In this document: one piece after another, positions 27,775 through 36,051 of the stretch
How positions within the stretch are numbered: position 1 is the stretch's first letter
Layout: each line of letters opens with the position of its first letter
NCBI GenBank assembly: GCA_020635855.1
Contig: JACJYZ010000004.1
Coordinates: 682,001-746,000, forward strand
Origin: Flavobacteriales bacterium
GTDB taxonomy: Bacteria; Bacteroidota; Bacteroidia; JACJYZ01
DNA length: 64,000 nt
Direction: 5' to 3'
Notes under the pieces: generated by a model
What the model saw: the letters and a program-made list of their open reading frames with translations, nothing else
Told to the model about the DNA's origin: nothing
Databases searched by the model: none
Position numbers and translations under genes: made by a program

Positions 27775-28914
27775 ATGAAAAGACTGTTGTATTTCATTCC
27801 GGTACTTGCGCTTTTGGCCGCATGTCAGCAGAAGAACGGAGAGGGCGAGGTGGCCCGGCTCCATGCAGAGCGGGACAGCCTGAAATCCAAGTATGACGAA
27901 ATAGGGAAACGCCTGGCAGAAATCGATGTGCAGCTCACCAAGCTTGACACAACCATTCAGAAACGTGTATTCCTGGTGTCTGCCCGCACCCTGCAACCCG
28001 ATACCTTCGAACATTACTTCGAGGTTCAGGGCCTGGTTGAAGCGGATAAGAGCGTAACCATCACATCTGAAACAGGCGGTGATGTTAAACAGGTACTGGT
28101 TGAAGAAGGTGCCCAGGTTCAGGCCGGGCAAACCCTGGTGGTGCTCGACAGCGATATCCTGCGCTCCAGGGCATCGGAAGTGGAAGCCCAATACGATCTG
28201 GCCAACACTGTTTACGAAAAGCAAAAGAAACTCTGGGACCAGGGCATCGGGTCGGAAATCCAATACCTCCAGGCCAAAACCAACATGGAGTCGCTTGCCA
28301 AAGCCCGGAATACCATTCGTGAACAAATTCAGAAATCAGTGATCAAAGCACCATACAGTGGTGTTGTGGATGATGTCTTTGTGAAAGAAGGAGAATTGTC
28401 GATGCCCGGATTTCCGGTGCTGCGACTGGTCAACACGTCCCAGTCTTATCTCGTGGCGGATGTATCTGAACGCTATGTGGAAGATCTGAAAAAAGGAAAC
28501 CATGCGCTCGTGAACTTTTCGATGGTGAACGACAACTGGTATGAAGGAAAAGTGCGGTCGGTGGGCAAATACATCAACCCCGACAACCGTACGTTCCGCA
28601 TCCAGGTGGACATCCCCCGCGCCGATTTCGAGATGAAACCCAACATGCTATCGGCTGTGCGCATCCTCGATTTCAAATCCGACAGCGCCCTGGTCGTTCC
28701 TTCATCCGCCCTGATGCAGGATGCCGAGGGCAAGAATTACCTGTTCGTGGTCAACAATGGCCACGCGAAAAAAATATATGTGCAAACCGGCCTGACATAC
28801 CAGGGTGATACCCATGTGAAACAAGGGTTGCATCCGGGTGAACAGGTGGTGCTGGCAGGTGCCAGAACCCTGAAGGACGGTGATCAACTTGAAGTACGGA
28901 ATGACCATGAGTAA
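27775..28914 (+). CDS. RND efflux periplasmic adaptor (membrane fusion lipoprotein)
   Basis: This 379-residue lipoprotein (lipobox LAAC at about residues 14-17) has a coiled coil at about 27-65. A lipoyl/barrel-sandwich half follows (VTITSETGGDVKQVLVEEG), then a helical hairpin at about 125-185 and the second half (SVIKAPYSGVVDDVFVKEGE). Beta-barrel and membrane-proximal domains end the protein. It bridges the RND permease and the TolC-like channel. Confidence 0.93.
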   Translation: MKRLLYFIPVLALLAACQQKNGEGEVARLHAERDSLKSKYDEIGKRLAEIDVQLTKLDTTIQKRVFLVSARTLQPDTFEHYFEVQGLVEADKSVTITSETGGDVKQVLVEEGAQVQAGQTLVVLDSDILRSRASEVEAQYDLANTVYEKQKKLWDQGIGSEIQYLQAKTNMESLAKARNTIREQIQKSVIKAPYSGVVDDVFVKEGELSMPGFPVLRLVNTSQSYLVADVSERYVEDLKKGNHALVNFSMVNDNWYEGKVRSVGKYINPDNRTFRIQVDIPRADFEMKPNMLSAVRILDFKSDSALVVPSSALMQDAEGKNYLFVVNNGHAKKIYVQTGLTYQGDTHVKQGLHPGEQVVLAGARTLKDGDQLEVRNDHE

Positions 28915-31900
28915 TCAAGAAAAAAAGGGCCTCAAAAGGGAGTTTTTCCTCTCCACCCTCTCGGTGAACAACCGCACCACGGTGATGGTGCTGATGTTCA
29001 TTATCGTGATCATGGGGCTGGTATCCTACAGCAGCATGCCCAAGGCATCTTTCCCGGATATCATCATCCCCCAGATTTATGTGGGAACGGCCTACCCCGG
29101 TAACTCGCCGGCCGACATGGAGAAACTGATCACGCGCCCGCTCGAAAAGGAGATCAATACCATCACAGACGTGGAGAAGATCACGTCCACTTCCCTGGAC
29201 GGTTATTCCACCATCCTGGTTGAGTTCGATTTCTCCGTAAGCCCCACCGAAGCCCTGCGAAAAGTAAAGGATGCGGTGGACAAGGCCCGGGCCGAAGCCA
29301 GTTTTCCCAAGGACCTGCCGGCGGAACCGAACATCTTCGAAATGAACTTTTCGGAATTTCCCATCCTGAACATCAACCTCTCGGGTGACTTTTCGCCCAA
29401 CCAGCTGAAGGAATACGCCGAGTACCTGGAAGATCGCATTGAGGACATCCCCGAAATTTCCCGCGTAGATATCCGTGGCCTGCAGGAAAAGGAAGTGGAG
29501 ATCAGCGTGGATAAGAACCGGATGGAAGCGCTCAACATCAGCTTCAATGATATTGCCGGTGCGGTTTCCAACGAGAACCTGACCATCGCGGGAGGGGAGA
29601 TATTGGTTGACGGATTGCGCCGCACGGTGCGTGCTGTGGGCGATTTCAACAACATGGATGAGATCCGCAACATCATTGTGAAGCAGGAGAAAGGGAACAT
29701 CGTGTACCTGAAAGACATCGCGGACGTCAACTTCCAGTTCGAGGAGAGAAAGAGCTACGCCCGTGAATTTGAGAAGCCGGTTGTGATGTTGGATGTGGTG
29801 AAGCGTGCCGGTCAAAACCTGCTCTCCGCCATGGACGAAATCAAGGTGGTGCTGGATGACGCGAAGAAAACCACGCTGCCTCCCAACCTGACGATTTCAC
29901 TTACCAATGACCAGTCGCAGATGACCCGCAACATGGTAGACAACCTCGAGAACTCCATCATTTCCGGTGTGATCCTCGTGGTGCTTGTGCTGCTGTTCTT
30001 CCTGGGTGTGAGGAATGCGCTCTTCGTGGGCATCGCCATCCCATTGTCCATGCTCACCGCCTTTGTGGTACTCGGTGCAATGGGTGCCACCATCAACATG
30101 ATGGTGCTGTTCGGACTGATCCTGGCCCTGGGTATGCTGGTGGATAACGGGATCGTGGTGGTGGAGAACATCTATCGCTTGATGAGCGAAGGCATGTCGG
30201 CGCGACAGGCGGCCAAGGAAGGTGCGGGTGAGGTGGCCATCGCCATCATCGCATCCACCGCCACCACGCTGGCGGCTTTTCTGCCGCTGATGTTCTGGCC
30301 GGGTATGATGGGTGAGTTCATGGGCTTCCTGCCACTTACGCTCATCATCGTGCTGGGTTCTTCGCTGTTTGTAGGCTTGGTGATCAACCCGGTGTTTACG
30401 GCACTTTGGATGAAGGTGGAGGAAGATAAAGTGAACAAAAAACTGATGTTCCGCTTCTCAGGCGTTGCACTGGTACTTGCCGTGCTGTTTTATGCGGGAG
30501 GATTTATCACCATGGGAAGCCTGCTGATCTGTTGTGTGATCATATCCCTGATCAACGGTTTCCTCCTGGTGCCGGGTGCCCGCAGGTTTCAGGATGGTGC
30601 CATGCCCAGGGTGGAAAAATTCTACGAACGCTTCCTCGCATTCGCACTGAAAAAAGGCAATCGGCTTGTGTTCTTCTTCGGTACCATCGGTATGCTGGTG
30701 CTTTCATTCTTCCTGCTGGGCGTGTTTACACCCAAGGTGTTGTTCTTTCCGGAGAACATGCCCAAGTACGTGAACATCTTCATTGAACTGCCGATCGGAA
30801 CCGATATTGAAAAGACGGATGAGGTGACCCGCAAGGTAGAGCACATTGTGATGAACGAAGTGCAGAAATTCGAGGTGGACAGCGGGAACAACTTCCTGGT
30901 TGAAAGTGTGATCGCTAACGTTGGACAGGGAACCACCGACCCGAACGAAGGGCCGTCGATGGGTAATACGCCACACCGCGCCCGTATCACTGTTAACTTC
31001 CGGGAGTTCCAGTACAGAACAGATCCCCGTACCGGTGACAAGGTGAATACCAGCGACGTGATGGAAGATCTGCGTAAGGCGGTTAAGGGAAAAATACCCG
31101 GTGTCAAAATCCGTGTGGAAAAAGACAAGGTAGGACCTCCGGCAGGTGCACCCATCAACATTGAAATCACGGGTGACGATATTGACCAGTTGCTTTCGGA
31201 AGGTGATAAGATCAGAAGCTTCATTGAATCCAAGAACATTCTTGGAATCGATGAACTGAAACTTGACATCGAACTGGGTAAACCCGAACTCATCATAGAC
31301 ATCGACCGTGCCAAAGCCCGGCGTTTGTCGCTCTCTACAGGACTGATCGCATCCACCATTCGCACCGCATTGTACGGGAATGAGATCTCCCAATACAAGG
31401 AAGGGGAAGATGAGTATCCGATCCAGCTGCGTTTCAAAAACAGGTACCGGTATGATGTGGAATCACTCATGAATACCCGCATCACCTTCCGGGACCAAAC
31501 CAGCGGACGCATCAAACAGGTGCCGGTTTCGGCCGTGGCCTCAGCCAGGCAAAGCTCTACCTACAGCTCCATCAAACGAAAGAATGCCAACCGTGTGGTG
31601 ACTGTTTTCTCCTCGGTTGCCGAAGGATACAATCCAACCGAAGTGGTATCCAACATCAAGGGTGCGATGGATGGGTACAAACTGCCCGACGGCATGGAAT
31701 ACAAGTTCACCGGAGAACAGGAAGAACAGGCAAAGGAAATGTCGTTCCTCGGAAAGGCACTCGTGATTGCGGTGTTGCTTATCTTCCTGATCATCGTGGC
31801 ACAGTTCAACTCGGCCGCAACCCCGGTGCTGATCGTGGCGTCGGTGGTGTTCAGTTTGACCGGTGTGTTGCTCGGACTTGTGATTTTCCAGATGGAATTC

Positions 31901-32353
31901 GTGGTAATCATGACCATGATCGGTATCATCTCCCTGGCGGGGGTGGTGGTGAACAACGCCATCGTTCTTATCGACTTCACCAACCTGTTGCGCGATCGGC
32001 GAAAGGAAGAACTGGGTTTGGGCGAAGATGATAAACTGCCTTTCAATGAACTTGTTGTTTGCGTCATTCAGGCTGGTAAAACCCGTTTGCGCCCCGTGTT
32101 GCTGACCGCCATTACAACGGTGCTCGGACTCGTACCCCTGGCAACAGGTATGAACATCAACTTCTTCACCCTGCTTTCCGACCTGGATGCAGACATCTAT
32201 TTCGGAGGTGACAACGTGATCTTCTGGGGCCCTATGTCCTGGGCGGTGATCTTCGGTCTGAGCTTCGCAACGTTCCTCACCCTGGTCATCATTCCGGTGA
32301 TGTACCTGATGAAGGAGCGGTTGAAATACAGTGCCTCGGAACTGACAGAATAA
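28907..32353 (+). CDS. RND-family efflux permease
   Basis: I chose the ATG at 28907, six bases after CGGA and overlapping the adaptor gene by 8 bases; an in-frame ATG at 28901 is an alternative. The protein has 1148 residues in the AcrB/HAE1 layout. There is one membrane helix near the N-terminus (TTVMVLMFIIVIMGL), two large periplasmic loops, and two blocks of membrane helices with GxxxD-type motifs (LALGMLVDNGIVVVENIYRL). It would use proton motive force to export drugs, metals or lipids together with the two preceding products. The substrate cannot be read from sequence. A strong terminator follows. Confidence 0.95.
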   Translation: MSNQEKKGLKREFFLSTLSVNNRTTVMVLMFIIVIMGLVSYSSMPKASFPDIIIPQIYVGTAYPGNSPADMEKLITRPLEKEINTITDVEKITSTSLDGYSTILVEFDFSVSPTEALRKVKDAVDKARAEASFPKDLPAEPNIFEMNFSEFPILNINLSGDFSPNQLKEYAEYLEDRIEDIPEISRVDIRGLQEKEVEISVDKNRMEALNISFNDIAGAVSNENLTIAGGEILVDGLRRTVRAVGDFNNMDEIRNIIVKQEKGNIVYLKDIADVNFQFEERKSYAREFEKPVVMLDVVKRAGQNLLSAMDEIKVVLDDAKKTTLPPNLTISLTNDQSQMTRNMVDNLENSIISGVILVVLVLLFFLGVRNALFVGIAIPLSMLTAFVVLGAMGATINMMVLFGLILALGMLVDNGIVVVENIYRLMSEGMSARQAAKEGAGEVAIAIIASTATTLAAFLPLMFWPGMMGEFMGFLPLTLIIVLGSSLFVGLVINPVFTALWMKVEEDKVNKKLMFRFSGVALVLAVLFYAGGFITMGSLLICCVIISLINGFLLVPGARRFQDGAMPRVEKFYERFLAFALKKGNRLVFFFGTIGMLVLSFFLLGVFTPKVLFFPENMPKYVNIFIELPIGTDIEKTDEVTRKVEHIVMNEVQKFEVDSGNNFLVESVIANVGQGTTDPNEGPSMGNTPHRARITVNFREFQYRTDPRTGDKVNTSDVMEDLRKAVKGKIPGVKIRVEKDKVGPPAGAPINIEITGDDIDQLLSEGDKIRSFIESKNILGIDELKLDIELGKPELIIDIDRAKARRLSLSTGLIASTIRTALYGNEISQYKEGEDEYPIQLRFKNRYRYDVESLMNTRITFRDQTSGRIKQVPVSAVASARQSSTYSSIKRKNANRVVTVFSSVAEGYNPTEVVSNIKGAMDGYKLPDGMEYKFTGEQEEQAKEMSFLGKALVIAVLLIFLIIVAQFNSAATPVLIVASVVFSLTGVLLGLVIFQMEFVVIMTMIGIISLAGVVVNNAIVLIDFTNLLRDRRKEELGLGEDDKLPFNELVVCVIQAGKTRLRPVLLTAITTVLGLVPLATGMNINFFTLLSDLDADIYFGGDNVIFWGPMSWAVIFGLSFATFLTLVIIPVMYLMKERLKYSASELTE

Positions 32354-32378
32354 AGCTGCTACGACCTCGTTCAGAATC

Positions 32379-32418
32379 AACAGGCGGATGTGCTCGGCGC
32401 ATCCGCCTGTTTCGTTTC
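32379..32418 (+). terminator. rho-independent terminator of the efflux operon
   Basis: A perfect 12-bp stem (32379-32390 with 32400-32411) is followed by T-rich sequence, 25 bases after the permease stop. Confidence 0.88.
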
Positions 32419-32471
32419 AGTTATGATGTTTTCACCTGCGGGGAACACCGCCATCGTTCCAAAACATTTGC

Positions 32472-32479
32472 TACATTTG
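32472..32479 (+). promoter_or_regulatory. -7 promoter box upstream of tatA
   Basis: A perfect TACATTTG lies 27 bases before the tatA start. No TTG-type -33 element is seen at the right distance, so this is only a partial promoter match. Confidence 0.45.
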
Positions 32480-32506
32480 TTATTCAGCTAAAAACAGAAC
32501 CCCGGC

Positions 32507-32707
32507 ATGAATTCCCCCGTATTACTAGGAATGGTCGGCCCCAATCAGGTGGTGATCATATTAATTATTGTGGTGCTTTTATTCGGTGCCAGAAAAATCC
32601 CTGACTTGATGAAAGGTGTGGGCCAGGGAATCAATGAATTCAAGAAAGCCACCAAGGATGAGAAGAAAGGCGAGGATAAGCCGAATAATTCTGAGGAGTC
32701 AAAGTAG
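32507..32707 (+). CDS. tatA: TatA/E-type twin-arginine translocase subunit
   Basis: This 66-residue protein has a short N-terminus, one membrane helix (VVIILIIVVLLFGARKI), the conserved FG hinge and an amphipathic helix (PDLMKGVGQGINEFKKA), then a charged tail. This is the full TatA/E plan. TatA forms the pore through which folded twin-arginine substrates cross the inner membrane. TatC is not encoded in the window. Confidence 0.93.
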   Translation: MNSPVLLGMVGPNQVVIILIIVVLLFGARKIPDLMKGVGQGINEFKKATKDEKKGEDKPNNSEESK

Positions 32708-32717
32708 CAACGTACGT

Positions 32718-34295
32718 TTGTCCGATTACCTGCTTCGTCTGCTGAAGCACATCTATCCGGGATCCATCGGATGGGCCATGTTTCTGTTGATGTTGCCGGG
32801 TGTGATCCGGGCATCTGTAGCTGAGCCGCAAGATTCCATTCCACAAACCCGAACGGATAGCATTGCATGGGTAGAGAACGATCAACCCGTAGCAGCCATG
32901 CTGGATAGCTTGCTATACCGCCATTATTTCGATTGTTCGGACTTCACCACGGATACCTCCGTTCTGAACATCTGTTTCTTTCCATCTGATAGCGTCCCTC
33001 GTTACGACGATGCCTATTACCAGGCCCAGCTGGAGAAACTGAACGCCGGCACCCCGATAGATATCACCTATAACGATGCCGTTCGGAAGTTCATTGAACT
33101 GTATGTGATACGCAAACGCAACCTGTCGTCCCGTGTGCTGGGCATGAGTGAACTCTATTTTCCCATGTTCGAAGAAGTGCTGGATGCGTACCAGCTTCCG
33201 CTGGAATTGAAATACCTGGCCATCGTGGAATCGGCTTTGAACCCCTCGGCGGTTTCGTCTGCAGGAGCCACCGGCCTCTGGCAGTTCATGTACCGCACCG
33301 GAAAGCTTTTCAAACTCGATGTCACGTCTTACGTTGATGACCGGCGGGATCCGTACCAATCCACCATCGCGGCATGTGAATACCTGCAACAGTTGTATGG
33401 CATGTTTCACGATTGGTTGCTCGTATTGGCTGCATACAACAGTGGCCCCGGAACGGTTAGCCGCGCCATTCGCAGATCCGGCGGCGTCACTGATTACTGG
33501 CAATTGAGAAAGTATCTTCCTTCGGAAACCAGGGGTTATGTCCCTGCATTTATCGCTGCCATGTATTTCATGAACAATGCCGCCGCGCACAATTTGTATC
33601 CGATTCCGCCGCGCAAAATGTTTTTCGAGGTGGATACCGTGCATGTGAAACAGCCACTTAAGCTCGACCAACTCAGCCTGATGCTCAACGTTCCCATGGA
33701 AGACCTGGAGTACCTCAACCCGGTGTACAAACTCGGGGAGGTGGTGCTGCGCGACAAAAAACCAACGGTGTTGACGTTACCCGTGGAAAAAATCCCGATG
33801 TTCATTAACAATGAGCAAGCCATCTATGCCTACCAAAACAAGCCTGCGGCTGACAGTTTGCCCGACGGCACGGCCGTTACGTATGTGAGCAAGGTGGTGA
33901 AGGAATATCATACCGTGAGACGCGGTGAATACCTCGGCGCAATCGCATATAGCAACAATTGTTCGGTGGAAGATATCCGTGCATGGAACCACCTTCGCTC
34001 CAATATGATCTATCCGGGGCAACGACTGGTTATTGAAAGGGAGATCAAGGAGGCGGTTCCGGTTGCACAACCGGAAGAAATCGTTGCCGAAAAGGAACAC
34101 CCTTCCCCGGGTTCTCCTACATCCGCAGAGGATGGAAATTACATCATGTACGAGGTGCAGCCCGGCGATACGTTGCTGGATATCGCAAATAAATACAGCG
34201 GTATCACCGTTCATCACCTGAGACAACTGAATGGATTCCAGGAGTCGCAGGAACCCAAACCAGGTACAAAAATCAAAGTAAGTGTCAAAGGCTGA
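32718..34295 (+). CDS. membrane-bound lytic transglycosylase with two LysM domains (MltD-like)
   Basis: No ATG lies at the natural beginning. I use a TTG at 32718, which keeps a full signal/anchor (LLKHIYPGSIGWAMFLLMLP) and gives 525 residues; the ATG at 32778 is the alternative. The SLT catalytic domain contains the catalytic Glu at residue 171 (AIVESALNPSAVS), then GATGLWQFM and AAYNSGPG. Two LysM domains follow (YHTVRRGEYLGAIAY and YEVQPGDTLLDIANKY), which bind peptidoglycan. The enzyme cleaves glycan strands to 1,6-anhydroMurNAc in the periplasm. Its end overlaps the DUF4837 gene by 14 bases. Confidence 0.88.
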   Translation: MSDYLLRLLKHIYPGSIGWAMFLLMLPGVIRASVAEPQDSIPQTRTDSIAWVENDQPVAAMLDSLLYRHYFDCSDFTTDTSVLNICFFPSDSVPRYDDAYYQAQLEKLNAGTPIDITYNDAVRKFIELYVIRKRNLSSRVLGMSELYFPMFEEVLDAYQLPLELKYLAIVESALNPSAVSSAGATGLWQFMYRTGKLFKLDVTSYVDDRRDPYQSTIAACEYLQQLYGMFHDWLLVLAAYNSGPGTVSRAIRRSGGVTDYWQLRKYLPSETRGYVPAFIAAMYFMNNAAAHNLYPIPPRKMFFEVDTVHVKQPLKLDQLSLMLNVPMEDLEYLNPVYKLGEVVLRDKKPTVLTLPVEKIPMFINNEQAIYAYQNKPAADSLPDGTAVTYVSKVVKEYHTVRRGEYLGAIAYSNNCSVEDIRAWNHLRSNMIYPGQRLVIEREIKEAVPVAQPEEIVAEKEHPSPGSPTSAEDGNYIMYEVQPGDTLLDIANKYSGITVHHLRQLNGFQESQEPKPGTKIKVSVKG

Positions 34296-35394
34296 ACACC
34301 ACCCGATCTTTTCCATCCGCTTTTTCATTCTTTTTCATTTATTGGCCGCCGTAATATTCCTGCCACTGGCGTGTGATACGGGCGATTCACGCATTCTTCC
34401 ATCCTATACCGGAAGACCCGGAGAAATCCTGGGTGTCTTATCCAATGAATTGTATGAAGGACAAACGGGCAAGGTGATGAAAGCCATGTTCAAGCAAGAC
34501 ATGAAAGGGATACCTCAGAGTGAACCGCTGTTTGAGATGAATACCGTTCCACCCGAAAGCTTTTCCAGTACCTTTCGCACGTATCTGAACATCCTCAACC
34601 TGGTGGTAGATGATAGCAGGGAAGCGGGTATCTATTTCCAGAAAGATCAATGGGCCAAACAGCAAATGGTGGCAACCGTAGTAGGACCCAATGATCAGGC
34701 GATTGCTGATATCATGAGGGCCCAGCAGGAAAAGCTGATCTACTTCTTTCAACTGAACGACAGGAAACGGTTGTTGAACGGATTCGTGAAAGACACCGAA
34801 CTGATGGCCTTGTGCAAGGAGAAATTCGACCTGAATATGTTTGTTCCGATCGATTTCCGTTTGGCAGTGGATACCGCTGACTTTGCCTGGTTCCGGCATG
34901 AAACAGCGGAAACCTCCACCGACCTGGTGGTGATTCGCACATCTTATAAAGACACAGCTGATTTTTCTGTTGATTCCATCCTGACGACCATCAATACCAG
35001 GGCACGGAGGTATATCCCGGGTCCAACACCCGGATCCTATTTCAACATCGCTACAGATATCCCGGTGCAGGAAACCAGGTTTTCACAACATCAGGCATTC
35101 GGTGCGGTTGAATTGAGGGGTTTGTGGCACGTGGAAGGTGATTTTATGGGCGGGCCCTATGTGAGTTTCACACAGCTGGACCCATCCGGAAAGAACCTGA
35201 TCACCGTTATGGGTTTTGTGTATGCACCCAAGTTTAAGAAACGGGAATACGTGCTAAAGGTGGATGCACTACTGTACTCGGCACGTTATGATTCGGCAGT
35301 GGAGAAGGAAAAACCGCAGATGGGTGTCAGTGAAAAACCTGTTCAAGAACCTGATAAGACCTCAACTCCCCGAAACCAGGGCGATGGAATCTGA
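34282..35394 (+). CDS. DUF4837 family lipoprotein
   Basis: A GTG start overlaps the transglycosylase gene by 14 bases; 370 residues. A hydrophobic segment leads to a lipobox (LPLAC). The mature protein opens with ILPSYTGRPGEILGVLSN, typical of DUF4837 proteins, which commonly sit beside cell-wall hydrolase genes in Bacteroidota. The function is unknown; the context suggests an envelope role. Its last 68 bases overlap recO, which runs the other way. Confidence 0.8.
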   Translation: MSKAEHHPIFSIRFFILFHLLAAVIFLPLACDTGDSRILPSYTGRPGEILGVLSNELYEGQTGKVMKAMFKQDMKGIPQSEPLFEMNTVPPESFSSTFRTYLNILNLVVDDSREAGIYFQKDQWAKQQMVATVVGPNDQAIADIMRAQQEKLIYFFQLNDRKRLLNGFVKDTELMALCKEKFDLNMFVPIDFRLAVDTADFAWFRHETAETSTDLVVIRTSYKDTADFSVDSILTTINTRARRYIPGPTPGSYFNIATDIPVQETRFSQHQAFGAVELRGLWHVEGDFMGGPYVSFTQLDPSGKNLITVMGFVYAPKFKKREYVLKVDALLYSARYDSAVEKEKPQMGVSEKPVQEPDKTSTPRNQGDGI

Positions 35395-36049
35395 GATAAC
35401 TGAGCAGGATTGCGGTCAACCGTTTGCGCATGGGTCGGCCGATGGTGTTGAATACCACGTCACCGGGTAATGCCTCCAGCATTTCCGATAAAACCAGGCT
35501 TTCCTCCCGGGTTGGCGCATCAGGAGATGATGCCGGATGCCTGAAAAATTCACCTTCCTCAAGATGAAAATACGGCGCATCTTCGGTGCGGTTGTTGTGC
35601 GGTTGTATGCCCAGGTGACGCATTAATCCCAGAGGAAACCCGATGATAAATGAAGAGGATACCCCAGGTGCATCATCGAGATCAATGATGGTTTGCCTGA
35701 CGAAACGGAACAATTGCGGTGAAGTCGCTTCCTCCCTCAAAGCCTTGTGCAGCAACTCAGCTGTAAAAAGGGCCAGCGAAATTTTGATCGGATCTTGTTG
35801 AAGGGTAAGCAGTGGATGTGCATTCTGTACTTCCCGTATATGATGCAGCTGGGATTTTTCCCTGAGAGAAAACGATATTTCCAGGATACTCAGTGGTTGA
35901 AGCAAGCCTTTGTTGCGGTTGCTTTTGGCGTTTCCCCTTGAACTGATTACAGAGCGCATGCCGAGATCTTCGGTCAACACCCGGGTGATCAATTTATTTT
36001 CCTGAAAACGGATGCTGTTGAGTACGATGGCTTCGCAGGTGCGGAACAT
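35327..36049 (-). CDS. recO: DNA repair protein RecO
   Basis: This 240-residue protein has an N-terminal OB fold (EAIVLNSIRFQENKLITRVL ... SVISSRGN), then the helical domain typical of RecO. The zinc cysteines seen in some RecO proteins are absent, as in several Bacteroidota. RecO helps load RecA at gaps in the RecFOR pathway. It is tail-to-tail with the DUF4837 gene, overlapping by 68 bases. The PorZ-like gene ends only 2 bases upstream of it on the same strand. Confidence 0.9.
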   Translation of the reverse strand: MFRTCEAIVLNSIRFQENKLITRVLTEDLGMRSVISSRGNAKSNRNKGLLQPLSILEISFSLREKSQLHHIREVQNAHPLLTLQQDPIKISLALFTAELLHKALREEATSPQLFRFVRQTIIDLDDAPGVSSSFIIGFPLGLMRHLGIQPHNNRTEDAPYFHLEEGEFFRHPASSPDAPTREESLVLSEMLEALPGDVVFNTIGRPMRKRLTAILLSYLRFHRPGFGELRSYQVLEQVFH

Positions 36050-36051
36050 GG

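Noticed and set aside
28241..32353. Heavy-metal-specific (CusA-type) assignment for the RND pump
   Set aside because: No metal-binding Met motif is seen; the substrate class cannot be told from sequence.
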